DNA of 64,000 nucleotides from Sinohyriopsis cumingii (taxonomy: Eukaryota > Mollusca > Bivalvia > Unionida > Unionidae): the NCBI GenBank assembly GCA_028554795.2, contig CM068829.1, positions 135,694,579 through 135,758,578 of the forward strand. The letters run 5' to 3'. Below the pieces are notes generated by a model, which worked only from the letters and a program-made list of their open reading frames with translations, made no database searches and was not told where the DNA came from. Below, piece after piece: positions 47,733-60,915 of this stretch (positions are counted from its first letter, which is position 1; the number at the start of each line of letters is the position of its first letter). Made by a program: the position numbers and the translations under genes.

Positions 47733-48654
47733 ACATCTCAAATACCAGTATGTGCAATGACAGGAATAAATAACTCTTATGACCTTCAACTAATTTCTTG
47801 TTTACGAAGAGTTATTTCGGTCACCGACTGTCATGCTATTTGAAACAGTTTGCCCCCACGTTGAGGATATATGTCCTTTGTCAGGTGATACATGATTTAA
47901 TTTTCAATCAGTTGTTTGTTCATTTTGTCGCCTCTTCCTCTATATGATCTTCATCCTGTTTAGTTTCGATAAATTGTATTGTCGTACAATAAAGAACATT
48001 AGGATACGCTGAATGTTTTCTAGCTGAGAGAGAGAGAGAGAGAGAGAGATTTCATTAATTTTGATATCTTGGTATGTGGTTAAACCTTTTATGTAAATGT
48101 ACTTTAGTTTGACAGTAGATCTGAGTGTATGCATAAAGTAAAGACTCTTTCCTCGTATTTTCCTTGACGTTTTTATTATTTACTTTTGATTTGTGGATTA
48201 TTACAACAACCAGCCACAACCCCGATCATATAGGGGAAAATTTACATTTGGCTGTTAATCCATATCGGGAAACTTTACATTTGGATGAGAACTCACGGTG
48301 TTAGCTTAAAATCTCTCTAAACGTGTTACGGATACACGTGCTGCAAAAAACAGAACGAAGTAAATTCTGGATTTCTTTAGATTAGACGTCTCAAATGTAT
48401 TTATACGGCAAATTCATATTTTTGGACGACTACTAAATTATGCATTTTCTCCGATGTTAAAATATGTTATGGTTACTAAATTTAGCAGGCATGACATTGT
48501 CCGTATCTAAATTACTTCTTTAGACAGAATATACAGATTAGTGGATATTTCATTTTGCGGATAAATTCCTCTCGTGAAAATCGACTGCATGCAAATATGA
48601 TTGGCATATATCGTAATACTAACAACAGTATTTCATAACACTTATGTTACATGA

Positions 48655-48719
<65 letters not shown>

Positions 48720-49324
48720 ACATTACAAAAAAAACAGTGGCAAACTAGTTTTAAATTCCCCCAAGCCCTTTCTACCCTGAATGAGTCTTTATCACAGGTG
48801 AAAGAAACAACAGCGAGAAGACAAACAATAAACACAAAAGAAAGTGCTCAAATAAAAAATGTTTGCATGACTATATCTGATGGAAGCATTTCTTGAAAAT
48901 TTTCGTTTTCGTGCCTAAGAGGTTTCGTCTCAAATGACAATTGGTTTTTTTACATTGCACTACTGTACATTACCAAAATGTCTGAGGAAAGATGGCCCAA
49001 ACGTTTTGATGCGTCCATGTACATGTGAAATTCAAATGACTTTAACCCCTAGTTAATGTTAAGCAAACAGATATACGCACAGGTTTTTAATTTGTGATCA
49101 CTGCAAGTTTAATTCTCAATAATTTTTATCCATTTAACTTGTAATAAAGCTAGGACAGCCTGTAGGTGGAAAAAGTTATCCGGCACTTATTCTGCCGACT
49201 AGCCGATCAAATAGCAATTTCGATAAAAGTATCGACATTTAAGCAGAATTATATAATACTCCTGAAAAAGTTTCGATATTACATGAGCTTAGGATATTCG
49301 ATGACTTAATTTTAAAATGTTTTC
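47733..49324. other. No gene recognised; microsatellites
   Basis: Contains (GA)n at about 48027-48050 and (TA)n at 48657-48714. An 81-codon ORF from the TA tract to 48896 has no recognised domain. Confidence 0.45.
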
Positions 49325-49694
49325 TAGGCTGTGTAATATATTATCAAGTTTGTACTTTTTAATGTCAACGTACCATAGATTCAAACGTTTGCAAATATAG
49401 CATTTACAAAATATCAGTTAATGTGTAGAACTGACTGGTTCTATGTATTTTAAACGGCAAAATTGAATTAAGTGGATATATGTATTCATATAATACCTAC
49501 AACTACTTATGCTTATACCCCCTTCCTTTTACGTAAAAATTCTTTCTTCAACAGTTTTGTTAAATAAATGACTAGTTTTTGGAAGTGAATTTAAGTATTT
49601 CTTTTATGCATACTGTCTCAAGAGGGACACGAGCAAACTGACTGGAATGAATCAGAGCATGTTTTAAATAGGCTGTTGTTTTGGGGGCTTTTAA

Positions 49695-49970
49695 ATCATG
49701 GTATGATGAAAGTAAATAAAAATATTTGATAATCTTTGAATTTATGGCACGATGACGGTAAAATACTTGATACCCTTTGGATGTAAGGTATGTTGATGGT
49801 AAATTAATATTTTTATTCGCATCTGAATTTATGGCATATTGGCTGTAAACAAATAATGACATTTTGAATTTATAATATGTTTGGCAGTAACAATATTTGA
49901 TAAAACTTTGCATGGTATGTTAACGGTAAAACAAAATATTTGATAACGTTTGCACTTATGGCATGTTAAC
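49695..49970. repeat. ~45-bp minisatellite expanded in copy B
   Basis: Units around AATATTTGATAACCTTTGAATTTATGGCATGTTG(A)-GGTAA recur five to six times. Copy A has a single unit at about 23685-23735. Confidence 0.75.
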
Positions 49971-50889
49971 AAAAAAAAAAACTAAAAAAACTACAACGAA
50001 AACAACCCAAACTACAAATGATATAACACAACACAGCCAAGTTGTTCATAAAACAATAAATATTTCCGATCACTGGTTCAGCCCCCTCCCCCATTGTCTC
50101 TCTCCACCAGATCAGCCAAGGAAAGTTCTACAAGTACATGCTTGAAACCCCACCCCATAAAATTATGAATGTTTAAATCTAAAACTAGTGATCTCGGCCA
50201 AGTCGCACGTATTGATCGCTATAACAGCGTGTGATGTGCACTAGTCTCGGCTTGTCTCTCTCTGATTACAACAATTGCATTTGTGTATCCGTTACATAGG
50301 GTATGCATAACGTAGCAATGAAAAAACCAATGGTGGTTGAGTGGCAGAGGCTCGGTATTCATCTGACGGCATAGAGTAAACAAGGTATATGCACATGCAA
50401 AACTAACTACTGTTGTATTTCTGATGTTTCTCGGGTCATTGACGGAAAGGCCCGAGAGTGTTCACATTCACATGAGTCATACACTCTGCAGTTGCAATTG
50501 TCTATCAGTGTTTATCAAGCGACAATATGTATGCTACAGTCCTAGTAAAGAGGAATAAAGAAAGCTCTTAGCTTAGGTAAAATTCTATTTTACGTTTAAA
50601 ACTGTAAAAAAAACCAATCCAGTTTCATCAACCTTATTTTGCATTCCTTATTGGGAAAACCTAGGCAAAACGCGTAATACGCCCCACAAATAAATAAATA
50701 AATAAATAAAAAACAAACTGATGAATATAAAACTGATAGCTTTATGCAAAAATACAAGCGGCTGCCAGTATAGGGCTCATTTTTAAGTTGGTTTAGTGAC
50801 AACCTTAAATTCAGAACAAGCGAAACTCTGAACCTCCAACACCCACCCCCTTCCGCATTTAGGCTACACTACAGGATTAATGTCCATGC

Positions 50890-50921
<32 letters not shown>

Positions 50922-53558
50922 TGTATGAATGTATGTATTTGTGCGTGAGATTGTAGGATTTATGAATAAGGGTATAATAGTTTTGTCTATAAGAGGAGTG
51001 TTTGGGGGGATTTATAGATAAAATCTAAGGTTTTCTTTTCATTTTGTTGATAATGGTATCATACAATGCAATGCAGATGAGGAAACTATTCTAGTAATAA
51101 AGGATTGAAATTCTTGTTTTTGTAATACCCGTCGTTGTATCTTCTCCCTTCCTTCACTCCGCATATGACACTATTGTTAGGGGTGTAGGGATTATGAGAA
51201 TGGAAAAAGGAATAGACGTTCTGTTTAAAAGAAGATGGTTGGTATGCTATCGAGGGGAGAATCAGTTTTGATTTATTTATAGGGGAATCAAATGGTACTA
51301 GAAAATAGGGAAACTAGTTGTTTTATTTATAGACTAATAGGTGTAATTAAGCATTAAACTGACTGTTAGCGGTCTGGTACCATCTCCATGTAAAATTCCT
51401 TTATGCATCATAGAATCACATACATGTTAAAGCCATGAATATTTTTAACATAAGATCAACAGTTAGTGGCTAGATGACACATCATGTAACAATGTTCTAT
51501 TTTCTCGCCAAACATATAAAAGCTATTACAATCTACAGGCGCCATGTTTGAACCACTAAATAAACTTTATAATGTGTATTTGTGTATTTGTCATTATACT
51601 TATTTCGGATTTGTCTTTAATTCTTAATCTCAATGGCCCATTTTTTCAATAAGCGAAGATCTCAATGATTTTTAGTCTGATTAAAAGAGTGAAGGAGCTA
51701 TTTTTCACATCGAGTACCCTAACAATGTATATACAGAGGATATTTACAGCATCCACTGTGCGTATTTAAAACGCCGGGCACTGTTCATGCACATAAGGAT
51801 ATCTGATCATTTCGTTTCTCGTGTGATTTCCATACATATTTCTGACATTAATATACTGTAAGGAAATGCTTGACTATTACTTATGAAACTATAATTATAT
51901 TGACTGGATAACCAATCATGTTCTATTCGTACTATATTGTTACACGCAAGGTTTCTCACTACCGAGCGAATCAAGCAACGTCTGTGTGAGACTGGTTTTG
52001 GAAGTCCATATTTCCACTATCTCCAATGACCTCTAGAAAACAATCGTTGTCAACCGAAAGGTTCTTAAACGCCCAAACACTAAATAACCACTCTAATCAC
52101 CCAATGACAACACATCACAAAACTCCAACATTTTTACACTTGCATGGTCTTTCATGTTTCACAGTTGTATGATTCAGCAGTAAGCCTTTCTAAGCCGAAT
52201 ATTAGTACTTTACGCCATTCCATTCAAAACTGACCACCCATCAGAAAAATTCTTATCTCAAAGTCCTAAACATGTATACATATAAAATATATCTAGAAAA
52301 TTCCCTGTCTTAGGAAATAAGGGGTTACCCATTTTACGAAACTATTCAATGCTTTTTAAAGTCTAGGGAACACTGTACTTTATAAAGTCTGCCCTAAGAA
52401 ATTGCCAAAACACAGGGGGTGAGAAATATCTTTCTAACACTGACTCCCCGTAATCAAACAAATAATCACTAAAATATATAAAAGTTATAAAAGGAGACCT
52501 GAATACAAAATAACATACACCCTTGGTTTATTACAACATCGTTGTTACTTTCTCAAGAAAAAATACCATGTTTAAAGGAAAAAGTCTACCATTCCAGTTA
52601 TTTAGTGCAAAGCCATAATATGTGAACTCTGTTATTAGTTTTCGTTAACTTTATACTAAATAGTAAAGAAAGGTGATAAATCATTACACTGTTAAGGTAG
52701 TTTAATACCATACCTGAACACAAAATCTTCCGCTTTTGTAGACTAAGTTTAACTGTTTGAATCAGATTCAAAACAATGATTGCACAGATCCATTTAATTT
52801 CTGTTTTAAAATATCAACAACATTACAGAACATCCATTGATTTTGTTACAAGCAAACATTTACTTCAATAATCCTGAATATCGACTTAAGTTTTAATTAT
52901 CCTCTCAGTTTGAGATGCACTCTGCGAGTTTTTAAGTAAGACACTTCAAATTTTTAATTAAGCAGTTAATTTCTTAGTTAATGATATTTTAATAAATAAT
53001 TAGTTGTTGCTTGTTATGAAGAGGGCACCTTTTACACCCAAGTTCATTTTGTCAGCAGAAGTCTCCATCTAGAATGACGAGAATTAAACATAACTGAATA
53101 AGCTTTGTAATGCATATTAGACAAAATGATACAGCTTACTAATGATGTCTTTTAAGCTAACTCTGTGCCATTCAAATTAATAAAACCATCGCCATCAGTC
53201 AAATAACAATATACTATCCATCACGAAAACAAACCACTTTTCACCATGCAAAAGCAAATACAGAGTATTGAATATAAATGTTCATCTTTATGATCACTAT
53301 TATCATCAAGATCCTTGCCGTTGTCATTGAATTACATTGTTCTCTTCATCGTTCTTCATTATTATTGATATAAAACATATCGCTGCCGAAAACAATAATA
53401 GCAGCGACGGATCATCCTGAACTTCCATTGCAAGACACTGAAATTAAATGGTTGTGCAGTGATTCTTGCAGGTGCGGCAACCAGGGATCAAAGCCGAGTG
53501 GCAGAACCAATTCATCATCAAGGTAGTTGTAGTAGTGTATGTTATCATTTTACGTCAG

Positions 53559-53966
53559 TTATACAAGATGTTCATAAAGCTTATTCATAATGCGTTTGAG
53601 GGTCAAGAAGTTTGTGCCATGTGGTCTTAGGAGAAAACAACCGTATCTGAGCAACACAGTCGTATAGCTCGATGGCCACGGACCCTTGCATAGACAGGCT
53701 TCAAAGATGGAACGTAGAACCGCAGAGATGCAAAGCGACCGTCCATAACAATAAATACCAGTAGTAGTAGTTGTCTTAGTAGTAGTAGTAGTAGTAGTAG
53801 TAGTAGAAGGAGGAAGAGGAGGAGGATGAGCTCTAGAAGCTGCAGTATCGATAATAGTAGTTGCAGCAGTGGAGAAAGTAATAGCCGCAGTAGTAATTGT
53901 CACATATATACCAGTAGTCAATAATGTAGCAACAAGAAAGACACAAAAGACAATGGACATCTTCAT
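53559..53966 (-). CDS. Thr/Ala-rich secreted protein candidate, 135 aa
   Basis: The ATG at 53966 opens MKMSIVFCVFLVATLLTTGI, a convincing signal peptide. An Ala/Thr/Ile-rich section (TAAITFSTAATTI), a Pro-rich hinge (AHPPPLPPS) and poly-Thr encoded by an (ACT)n microsatellite (about 53760-53815) follow. Thr-rich stretches suggest O-glycosylation. The last ~65 residues (from GIYCYG) are Cys-containing and ordinary, but are not conserved in the broken copy at 27.1-27.5 kb. The exon may therefore end at a GGTATTT donor-like site there and the tail may be intronic read-through. Upstream CAG-GTAAGT and CCTGCAG sequences suggest splicing near the 5' UTR, but the interval is too short for a sure intron. 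No family is assigned. It shares the signal-plus-Thr-rich plan with the gene at 17.7-18.3 kb. Confidence 0.42.
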   Translation of the reverse strand: MKMSIVFCVFLVATLLTTGIYVTITTAAITFSTAATTIIDTAASRAHPPPLPPSTTTTTTTTTKTTTTTGIYCYGRSLCISAVLRSIFEACLCKGPWPSSYTTVLLRYGCFLLRPHGTNFLTLKRIMNKLYEHLV

Positions 53967-54685
53967 TTCTGCAGGCTAGTCAACTTTAAGAGGTATGTTA
54001 ACTTACCTGATTTATCTTTGTCGAGTTTGAGCCTTCCTAAGTTACTCAAGAGTAGTAAAGTTTCGTTTGATATTATCTTTACCTGACTGAATTTAAGTTT
54101 CTAAATACATAATTTACATTCCGAAATATAAAAGGGAATACATTATAATTTATGATTGTCAGTTATTTTCAGAAAACAACCAATGTGTTCGATGACATTT
54201 GAAGACAAATAGTAAACAACCCTCACAAAATCACTAAACCAAAACTAAAATAACACAAAAAATTGCTCATAGATGTAACAGTATCGGCAGGTATCATGTT
54301 GCTTTCATTTAACTTGTCGATTCGTGTGCACGATGTCCCTCCCACAAACAAAAACATGATGTGTTCCTGCGAATGTATTTGCTCCATATGTTAAGAACTA
54401 AGATTGCCAGCTACTAGGGACTGAAATGTGCTTTAGGTCTGATTCAGAGGTTTGCATAATTATACGTGGAAAAGGACCTACATATATAGCCTTGATATGA
54501 ATTTGTGAGACAGAATGAACTCATGACTTTATGTTATATCTGGAATTTCAATAAAAAGAACGGTGCTATTAATGTAAACGGTAATTACATTGTACACGTG
54601 TTTTAATAACCGACGAGTTCTCTCCATTATAATAGCAACCATGCAAAGTACAATTTGGCAATCAATTATACAACAATTAAAAATC

Positions 54686-54686
<1 letters not shown>

Positions 54687-54725
<39 letters not shown>
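54687..54725. repeat. (GA)n microsatellite
   Basis: Uninterrupted AG/GA tract, orthologous in position to 28301-28330 in copy A. Confidence 0.92.
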
Positions 54726-54727
<2 letters not shown>

Positions 54728-55070
54728 TAATTCTAAGGCAATTGAGTGGTCTACTAAATACACAAAGAACATATGTTGATCACAACAACTGAAATTGGAA
54801 TATCTATCAAAATGCACACTTTACAACAGTTTAGTCAGCTTCTAGGGATGTCAGTCGTTTCGTAACTTTGTTGTTTTGTGACGCGGTCGTAACGTAACCG
54901 GGAAATTTTGGAACCTGATCGTTTCGTAATCGGCTGTTTTACAAAAGTTGCTAGCTATAAGTATGGTGTTTAACTTTTATGTTGATATACAAGTTATAGG
55001 AATTATATATTTTTGTAGCACTATATAAAAAAAATATCGAGGAATCTGAGCATACCGAATGTGATACTAT

Positions 55071-56599
55071 TGCTCGGCTCATGCAATGCGAACACGTCTA
55101 TAGTAAGAGCAAAACTTTTGAAACAAACGTCAAAGATTAAATAATTATGCTTAAACAAAGATATGTATTTAGACTGGATTTTTTAAAATACCTTTAAACA
55201 TAATTTTTAAATTCGATTAAAGAATATAACCCATAGAAAGATTTCTTTTTACTAATCGGAATAATAATTACAAGAACTTCTACCCTAAATTATATCGTAT
55301 GATGAATTTGCTTGTAAAAATCATAAAAGAAAAGAAAAAGAAAAACGAACCTTAAATCACTTACGTTTAAAACATTATCGCATCATGAAACAAAAAATAA
55401 TTGAAAAGACAATTTAATTTGAAAACATTTCCTTCAAGTATAAAACAATAAATTAATTTGAAGAAAAAATATTTTGAAGCCAAATAATGCTACTAGTTTA
55501 ATCTCTATCGCCATCCTTGTTGGCTGGTTGGTGTTAGAGCAGGATTTGGGTTGTGATGTTTATTTACCGGTATATTGTGTTCTTAACCTTTGTCCATAAC
55601 TGTAAGTAGCAATTTAAGATAAAGGTTATTTGTAAACATCTTCGCACAGATAACATTTGTCAGTGATTCTAAGATGTAAATAACATGCAGGCATCGCTAT
55701 TTGTACTTAAAATATCTAGATAAAACTTGTTTACATTTGACTGGAAATTTCCTTTGAAATTACCCACAGACAGATTGAGTAAAAATGCGTATAAATATGG
55801 ATTTAGGAAATATATAACTCACTGCTATCTTGGAATCGATTTGTTATCAAAATCAACAGTTGTGTTTGGATATAATTCGAAAGGAATTATGTATTTAAAT
55901 TATTAATTGGAATTATTAAGCCCGCATTGACTTCTCTAAAAATACAACAAAGACATACTGGATTGCATTATTGTAGTACACCAAGACATTCAAGACTATT
56001 GGAAACACATAAGATTGTTTTGAATTTAATTGACAATATTGTAAGTGTCCCTTTAGTTTTTAATTTGCATTATAGCGAAATAAATTGCTTGATTTTACTT
56101 CAAATGGTGGGTTTACTTCTTTCTGTAGTTTAATTTAAGACCTAGCTTCGTAGCAAGCTCCATAGAAGAATGAACACCGCCTCCATATAGAACTTCCAGA
56201 CATCTAGTTTTTAGTGCACTGGTAACTTTCAGCTCAAGCTCTGACATTGACTTGACTGGAAGAGGAAGGGACGACGTTTCTCGGTGAAGAAAATGCCGCA
56301 GTAAGTGGGCTCCCGATAACCGCTCCTGTGTTGAGGTTTTAAACAGCCTTCAGCTTCGTGTTTGGTGCACATTGTCACTGAATTGTATAAATTGTTTTAT
56401 TTATTAAATGCATGTACTCGGGTTTCGTTTCTTTGTGTACGACGATACCCGAGGGTGATTTACGTATATTCTACAAAGATTTCGAAATAGTGAGTTCGGT
56501 TCATCTAATGCCGCATGTGCGAAGTGCTTTCAATGGGAAGAACTGAATACTTGCAGCGCACAGACGATGTATTGCGGCACGTCTGTGTATAAATACCTT
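55071..56599. other. No gene recognised; repeat block at 55565-55910
   Basis: Very AT-rich. 55565-55910 is the counterpart of 33991-34620 without the SINE. No ORF with a domain; a 68-codon ORF at 55927-56133 is unrecognised. Confidence 0.5.
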
Positions 56600-57775
56600 T
56601 ACATTACGGAACGTCTTGTCAGTGAGCGGTCTACTTTAGCAATGTGCACATTTTCAGCTGTAGAGGTATGTGAGTTATTAATTTCTTGTGTATAGGTTAT
56701 AACTATTGTAATACCACGTGTATTTTTGTATATTTTCTATGCAGCTTCGGCCTACGTAGTATCATGCACATATTTTCTATTCTTGTTTGTGACTTAGCAA
56801 GAGATTTATATTAACAATATATAAAGCTGCATTTATAAGAAATGTTTAGCATCGATGCATTCTTGTGGGGAGCGGTTAGGTTCACTTATGAACTTGTGTA
56901 TTGTTTTGTAATTATTGTACCGATAATGTAATCTGTGTACCTTACCGTATATAACTTCATTACGTTTTATCGTATATGCCCGTGTCATTCATAGTACACG
57001 GTGTTAGATGTATTTTCAGCTGACCAGAGTGATCGGAGTCGCAGCTGTATAGTTGATAAGAGTGACCAGAGTGACCAGAGTGATCAGAGTTATTGGAGTG
57101 ATTGGAGTCTACATGGTACCAGCTGCAAAGCTAACCATAGAAGTTGACCATAGAAGCTGTGCAGCTGAACCATAGCAGCCATAGAGCTGAGTAAACAGTG
57201 TTGCTGGGCGGGTAGCAGGTGATCGGGCGTTGCTGACCGAGATTGGTGGGCTCTGATTGCTTGATTGACCAACCTGAAATACTGACTGCTTGATTGACCA
57301 GTGTAACTGGTAACCAAGTGTGCTGATGACGGAGTGTGTAGCTCCATACATGTATTCTTTTAGCCGCGGGATAATCTTTTGGGGTGTGTAAAACTCAGTG
57401 TGTTTTTGGGACTGTAAAGATATTTTGTACATCTGTCCCTTTGTTTTCATCATTTTCACTTATTGAGTGATTACATTTTTACTATATGAGTAAAATGCCA
57501 CAGTTTTACTGAGAAAAACACATCATTCTTTCGTTGTGAAATCACTGTGAATTATTCATCCCTTGTCCTTGTATTGTGTAAGGTCATTTACTTGTATTTT
57601 CATTATTTAGTTCGTGCGGATGAAGTTACTTGATCCAATATTTGGATATATAACCTACGTATTATTCATTCTTTTGTCATTCAAGTCATTCGCCAATAAA
57701 CATTGTATTTCTATTAATATCAAAAGTGTTCTGTTGTAAATCAGAAATTCCACCCGGTTATCTTGTTACACAAGC
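56580..57775 (+). repeat. Possible solo LTR or non-coding 3' region
   Basis: A TATA-like TGTATAAATACC at about 56586, an AATAAA at about 57695, and an end CCCGGTTATCTTGTTACA at about 57770 resemble the promoter, polyadenylation signal and TG...CA terminus of an LTR. A run of short GAGTGACCAGAGTGATCAGAG-like reiterations lies at 57020-57110. I could not find a matching 5' end, target duplication or second LTR, so this is tentative. Confidence 0.22.
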
Positions 57776-59690
57776 TTGGCATGATCCAGTTTCTTAGTAC
57801 GTACCACATTATCTTTGCAAGCTGTCGAGTACACTTTCCTTTAGCTTGTTAAATGCAACAGCGACGGGTTCCTCGTTAGGAAAATTGATGCATCAACTTG
57901 CGAAAGGAGCTTACATGTGCATGCTTTTGCGTTGTATACCACTCGAAGACCATACTTTTGAATTTTGCGGTAAATAGCCTGACTCCAACGGAGGGCACAC
58001 CATTGGAATGGTTCACCTGAAAACAGATGATGAAACAGTTGTTCGTAGCCAACGACAACCTGCTGATCTCGAGAACTGGAAAGTAGCCTTCCGAACGTGG
58101 ACTAGATATGAGGACAAAAACAAGCGGAATCACTTTTCCGAAAGGACTTTTGGGAAAGTAGCTGGCATTTTTTTCCCCTCACTACTTTACACGTATTTTG
58201 CCTTTGCAAGGAGTTGAAACTTTTGATATGTTGATAATAATATAAAAGTTGCGCATTTTCTTTGAAATCAGATTTCAGAAAATTGTTTGGTAAGAAGCAC
58301 ACTGCTAAGTCAAAGGGTAAAGTCCTTAGATTATGCAGAACATCCTTTCTGTCGTTGACCTGACTTACACCTGCTGGACAACAATTAGCCTTCCAGCGCA
58401 CACTTCGCTAATTGCATGTCTTGTCGTCAATACCTGATACGTCGTATTTGTAGATCAATACCATCTATATGATTTGCAACGTAACTATCTCTCAGAGTCC
58501 TAATCATGCAGTAGTATTTCGTACAACAGGTTATTGATCTATAAGGTGTTTTCTCTGACACTGTTGTGTGCCTATTGGTTTGCATCTGAATCGCGTTTAT
58601 GGAAAATCTATTTGCTGCGGGTTACCTGAAGCTGACGTTCTATGTGACGCTGGCTGTGCTAAATTTAAGTGACCGGTCTCCTAAAAAGAACGATACCTGG
58701 GTACGTCTCTGTGTATTTGGTATATGCAGTGGTGGTACTACTGTTTGGTCTTGTTATGATGTGGAGTTTGAGTAACGGACTAATTTCAGTAGTGTTGGTT
58801 TTTCTGGATCAGAGTTGGTGAATGCAGTCACAATGATGTGTCCGGATTTCTCTGATTTTGAGTTGGTAAGACCAGAATCTATCTCTTGAATCTGGTCAGG
58901 CTCTTGGTCTTTTTGGTGGGTCGATCTAAACAGAGATGGATACCAGGTTTGATGAGTGATACACATCCTAAAGATTGGTGCAGCACCACTCAATATTTGC
59001 GCTTTTCTTTATTGTTTATCTGCACGTTTCCCTGGTAATACCACTTATGCTTTAGCGATGTTGCCAATGTGTACAAACATCACATTGGAGCATGTCGTAT
59101 CCTGGTGTAATTACGGACCTGCATTCAACGCAGAACTCTTCCAACGGGTTATCAACTATAATCTGTGAAGATAATTAAATGAATGATCAATATATCTTGA
59201 GATTCATGTCTTGTCATCCGTGTACACACGGCCGGGATGCTATTCAAAAAGTAACTGAAGTCAAGCTTTGCTGTTTATAAAGGAAACCATATTATATAAT
59301 CTCATTCACTCGTTCTGAAACCACAAACTTATGCGTTTTCATTAGAGAAACTACTTCCAATTTCATCATACGTGCGTGCAATATTTTTATAATTGAAATT
59401 GTATTGATGTTTTAACTAGAACATATATTGAATAACAGTAACTGTTATGACTAATTGAATTTAATTGTTTGATGTTTTAATTTTAGAAACGTTTATTACA
59501 TTGCATGTTATTTAACTTGATTTTGTTATAGAATTAAGTTCAGTTCTGAATGAAGTGAGGTTTTGTTTTAATTTTCATTTGTAAACATCTAACAATAGAA
59601 ACAATGTATATATTTTCTGATCTTGAGTCAGAACCAGTGAAAGTTTTAATAAATATATTTTTCTTTAAAAAAATTAAAAACGAAAACCCA
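57776..59690. other. No gene recognised
   Basis: Several 65-100-codon ORFs on both strands (for example minus 58102-58401 and minus 58754-58993) without recognised motifs. A short stretch near 58615-58670 resembles 29115-29185. Confidence 0.35.
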
Positions 59691-60912
59691 CCAAATATCT
59701 GATCCACACAAACGTAAGCGAACTCGTACAAAGACACAATCTACTATCCACACAAACGTTGTTGTTGTTATAGGGTTTAAGGCCATTTTTCAGCACACGA
59801 AAGACTATACATGGCGGCCAGTATTAATGGTGGAGGAAGAACCCACCCCGGAGAGAACCACCGACCCTCGAGAAGCTACTGTCAAGTTTTCTCACATTGG
59901 CCGAATCCGAGACTCGAACCTACGCAGACAGAGATGAGATGGCAGTGATCCGTAACGGAGAGCGCTTTAGACCACTCGGCCAGTTGGGTATCCCCACACG
60001 AACGTACGTGAACGCATACATAGAAACAGACAAACACACGGACACATACCAAACCCAAATATACTGTCCAGACAAACGTACGCATACAAACACACACTCT
60101 ACTATCCACACAAACGCACGTGAACGCATACAAACATATAAACACACACACACACACACCTCACACAGAGGAAAGAAGCAAAAACAATCCAAAATATACT
60201 ATCTACACAGAGGGCAGAGGAAAAAGCAATCCCCAAATATACTATCCACACAAAAGTACATACAATCACACACCCTACTATCTACACAAACGTACGAGAT
60301 CGCATACAAACACACACTCTACTATCCACACAAGTACACACTCTACTGTCCACACAAACGCACGCGCACACATACAAACCCCAATATCTACTATCCACAC
60401 AAACGTACGAGAACGCAAACACACACACACACACACACCACAGAGGGAAGAAGAAAAAACAAACCCAAATATGCTATTCACACATGCGCATGCGAACGCA
60501 TACAAGTACAGACTATACTATCCACACAAAACGGAAGGGAAAAAACCATAATATCTACTATCCACGAACAGGATGGACAAAAAACAAACACACTATCTAC
60601 TACCCACACAATGGAAGAAGAAAAAAGACAAATATACTAACCTCATGGGAAGAAAAAGAAACAAACCCAGATTTACTATCCACACAAACGTACGCGAACC
60701 CATACAGACGATATAATCTACTATCCACACAAACGTATGCGAACGCATACAAGCACACACTCTACTATCCACACAAACGTACGCGAACGCATACAGACGC
60801 CAGAATCTACTATCCACACAAGCGTATGCGAATGCATACACACACACTCTACTATCCACACAAACGAACTTGAACGCATAAAAATATAAATACACACACA
60901 CACAATACACAT
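59691..60912. repeat. CA-rich minisatellite, ~45-60-bp unit
   Basis: Unit core TCTACTATCCACACAAACG plus TACGCGAACGCATACAAAC, with variable (CA)n filler, recurs about 15-20 times, interrupted by a SINE at 59759-59993. Because the unit is stop-poor, long ORFs run through it on both strands (up to 247 codons, 59897-60640). Their content is Thr/His/Tyr repeats on one strand and Val/Cys/Tyr repeats on the other, which marks them as artefacts. Confidence 0.85.
59759..59993 (-). repeat. tRNA-derived SINE, family M, copy 3
   Basis: Minus-strand copy: tRNA-like head with GGCCGAGTGGTCTAAAGCGC near 59960-59980, box B GGTTCGAGTCTCGG near 59910, body GGTTCTCTCCGGGGTGGGTT and CTGGCCGCCATGTATAGTC, and an AAC-rich tail. 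It is flanked by CCACACAAACG (59748-59758) and CCACACGAACG (59994-60004), a likely target duplication made from minisatellite sequence. Confidence 0.87.
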
Positions 60913-60915
60913 AAC

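Larger units (their letters stand above)
49325..55070. repeat. Segmental duplication, copy B
   Basis: Direct counterpart of 23350-28675. Differences from copy A include an expanded ~45-bp minisatellite (about 49695-49970), an extra ~230-bp stretch with (GTAT)n (50891-50938 and following), and many small indels. Similarity fades after the GTTTCGTAAC-rich patch and GAGGAATCTGA..ACCGAATG near 55040-55065. Carries the intact copy of the Thr-rich ORF. Confidence 0.9.

Noticed and set aside
48651-48896. 81-codon ORF entering from the (TA)n tract
   Set aside because: The N-terminal half is alternating Ile/Tyr from the microsatellite; the remainder has no recognisable motif.
57090-57459. Overlapping minus-strand ORFs of 85 and 116 codons
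   Set aside because: They run through short GACCAGAGTG-type reiterations and a possible LTR-like region; two frames are open at once, as expected from repeats.
59897-60640. 247-codon plus-strand ORF, the longest in the window
   Set aside because: It lies in the CA-rich minisatellite (and starts inside a SINE). Content is periodic HTNT/YYPHK repeats, and both strands are open, which is a property of the repeat unit.
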